Shown: one piece after another, positions 5,059 through 5,362 of the stretch
Numbering within the stretch: position 1 is the stretch's first letter
Layout of the letters: each line of letters starts with the position of its first letter
Origin: Desulfobacteraceae bacterium
GTDB taxonomy: Bacteria > Desulfobacterota > DSM-4660 > Desulfatiglandales > Desulfatiglandaceae
NCBI GenBank assembly: GCA_020349865.1
Contig: CP070700.1
Coordinates: 1,012,006-1,017,367 of the forward strand
Direction of reading: 5' to 3'
Length of the DNA: 5,362 nucleotides
Program-made: the position numbers and the translations under genes
The notes under the pieces: generated by a model
What the model was told of the DNA's origin: nothing
Databases searched by the model: none
Seen by the model: the letters and a program-made list of their open reading frames with translations, nothing else

Positions 5059-5362
5059 TATTTTTCAAGTCATTCCAAAAGCTTATGATGAATTTAATAT
5101 GCCCTGAATGGTTTTTTCCTCTAACTATCTGTTTTTCCAATCTATTTGATTTTTTTGTGATAAAACTGCATAGCGCATTTGCCTATTAAACTTAGTTATT
5201 TTAGACAGATACCCTATGTCATACCGTAAGTAAGCCTCAAGGTGAGCCCCGGGGAGAACTGTCACTGTTTTTGCAAATTGCAAAACCAACGTTTTTATTT
5301 TGCCCTTTTTCCTGCCAGGCGGTTCCTCTTTTTCCCAAATAAGCCAAATTATTATATCCATG
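5059..5362. other. Intergenic region with no convincing gene
   Basis: This AT-rich 304-base stretch after the regulator has no ORF with a ribosome binding site or a recognisable product. A leftward open frame (5125-5361, 78 residues) begins at the window edge, is rich in Lys, Arg and Ile, and resembles no family I know. A 17-base palindrome, TTTTGCAA-A-TTGCAAAA, lies at 5269-5285, and CCCCGGGG at 5247-5254. No clear terminator for the regulator is visible. Confidence 0.5.

Noticed and set aside
5302..5317. TGGCAGG-N-GGGC on the minus strand as a sigma-54 promoter
   Set aside because: The spacing between GG and GC is off by one, the -12 part is poor, and no gene follows.
5125..5361. 78-codon leftward ORF at the right edge
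   Set aside because: It has no visible ribosome binding site, no recognisable family, and contains the intergenic TTGCAAATTG palindrome. It could be the end of a longer frame only if an upstream start outside the window exists.

Overview
The window is a flagellar filament locus from a motile Gram-negative bacterium, followed by a divergent sigma-54-dependent response regulator. Four leftward cistrons run from about 2967 down to 411: a flagellin, an unrecognised 284-residue protein, FlbT and FlaF. FlbT and FlaF are best known from Alphaproteobacteria. However, the moderately AT-rich DNA, the palindromic REP-like element at 3416-3479 and the TTGCAAATTG-type intergenic repeats look more like a Desulfobacterota or other environmental proteobacterial genome. 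The taxon is an inference and cannot be settled from the window.

Layout. Bases 1-350 hold the 3' end of a rightward gene for an alpha-helical, TPR-like protein that begins outside the window. It converges on flaF (411-797, minus), which overlaps flbT (790-1176, minus). The 284-residue ORF (1204-2058, minus) and the flagellin gene (2152-2967, minus) complete the cluster. The flagellin has a near-perfect sigma-28 promoter at 3128-3154. Its leader is about 150 nt long and carries two hairpins and a strong ribosome binding site. A sigma-70-type promoter (3215-3244) points the other way, towards the response regulator (3652-5058), across a roughly 400-base leader that contains the REP-like inverted repeat. 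Bases 5059-5362 hold no convincing gene.

How it may work together. Sigma-28 makes flagellin late in assembly. FlbT (a post-transcriptional repressor of flagellin in Caulobacter) and FlaF (a flagellin secretion and assembly factor there) tune flagellin output. The unknown protein sits between them and ends in a flagellin-like C-terminus, which makes it a candidate third partner. The RNA structures in the flagellin leader and in the flagellin/ORF284 gap are the natural places for such control. The response regulator has an intact receiver, GAFTGA loop and Fis-type HTH, so it should activate sigma-54 promoters. No convincing sigma-54 promoter was found here, so its targets, flagellar or not, lie elsewhere.
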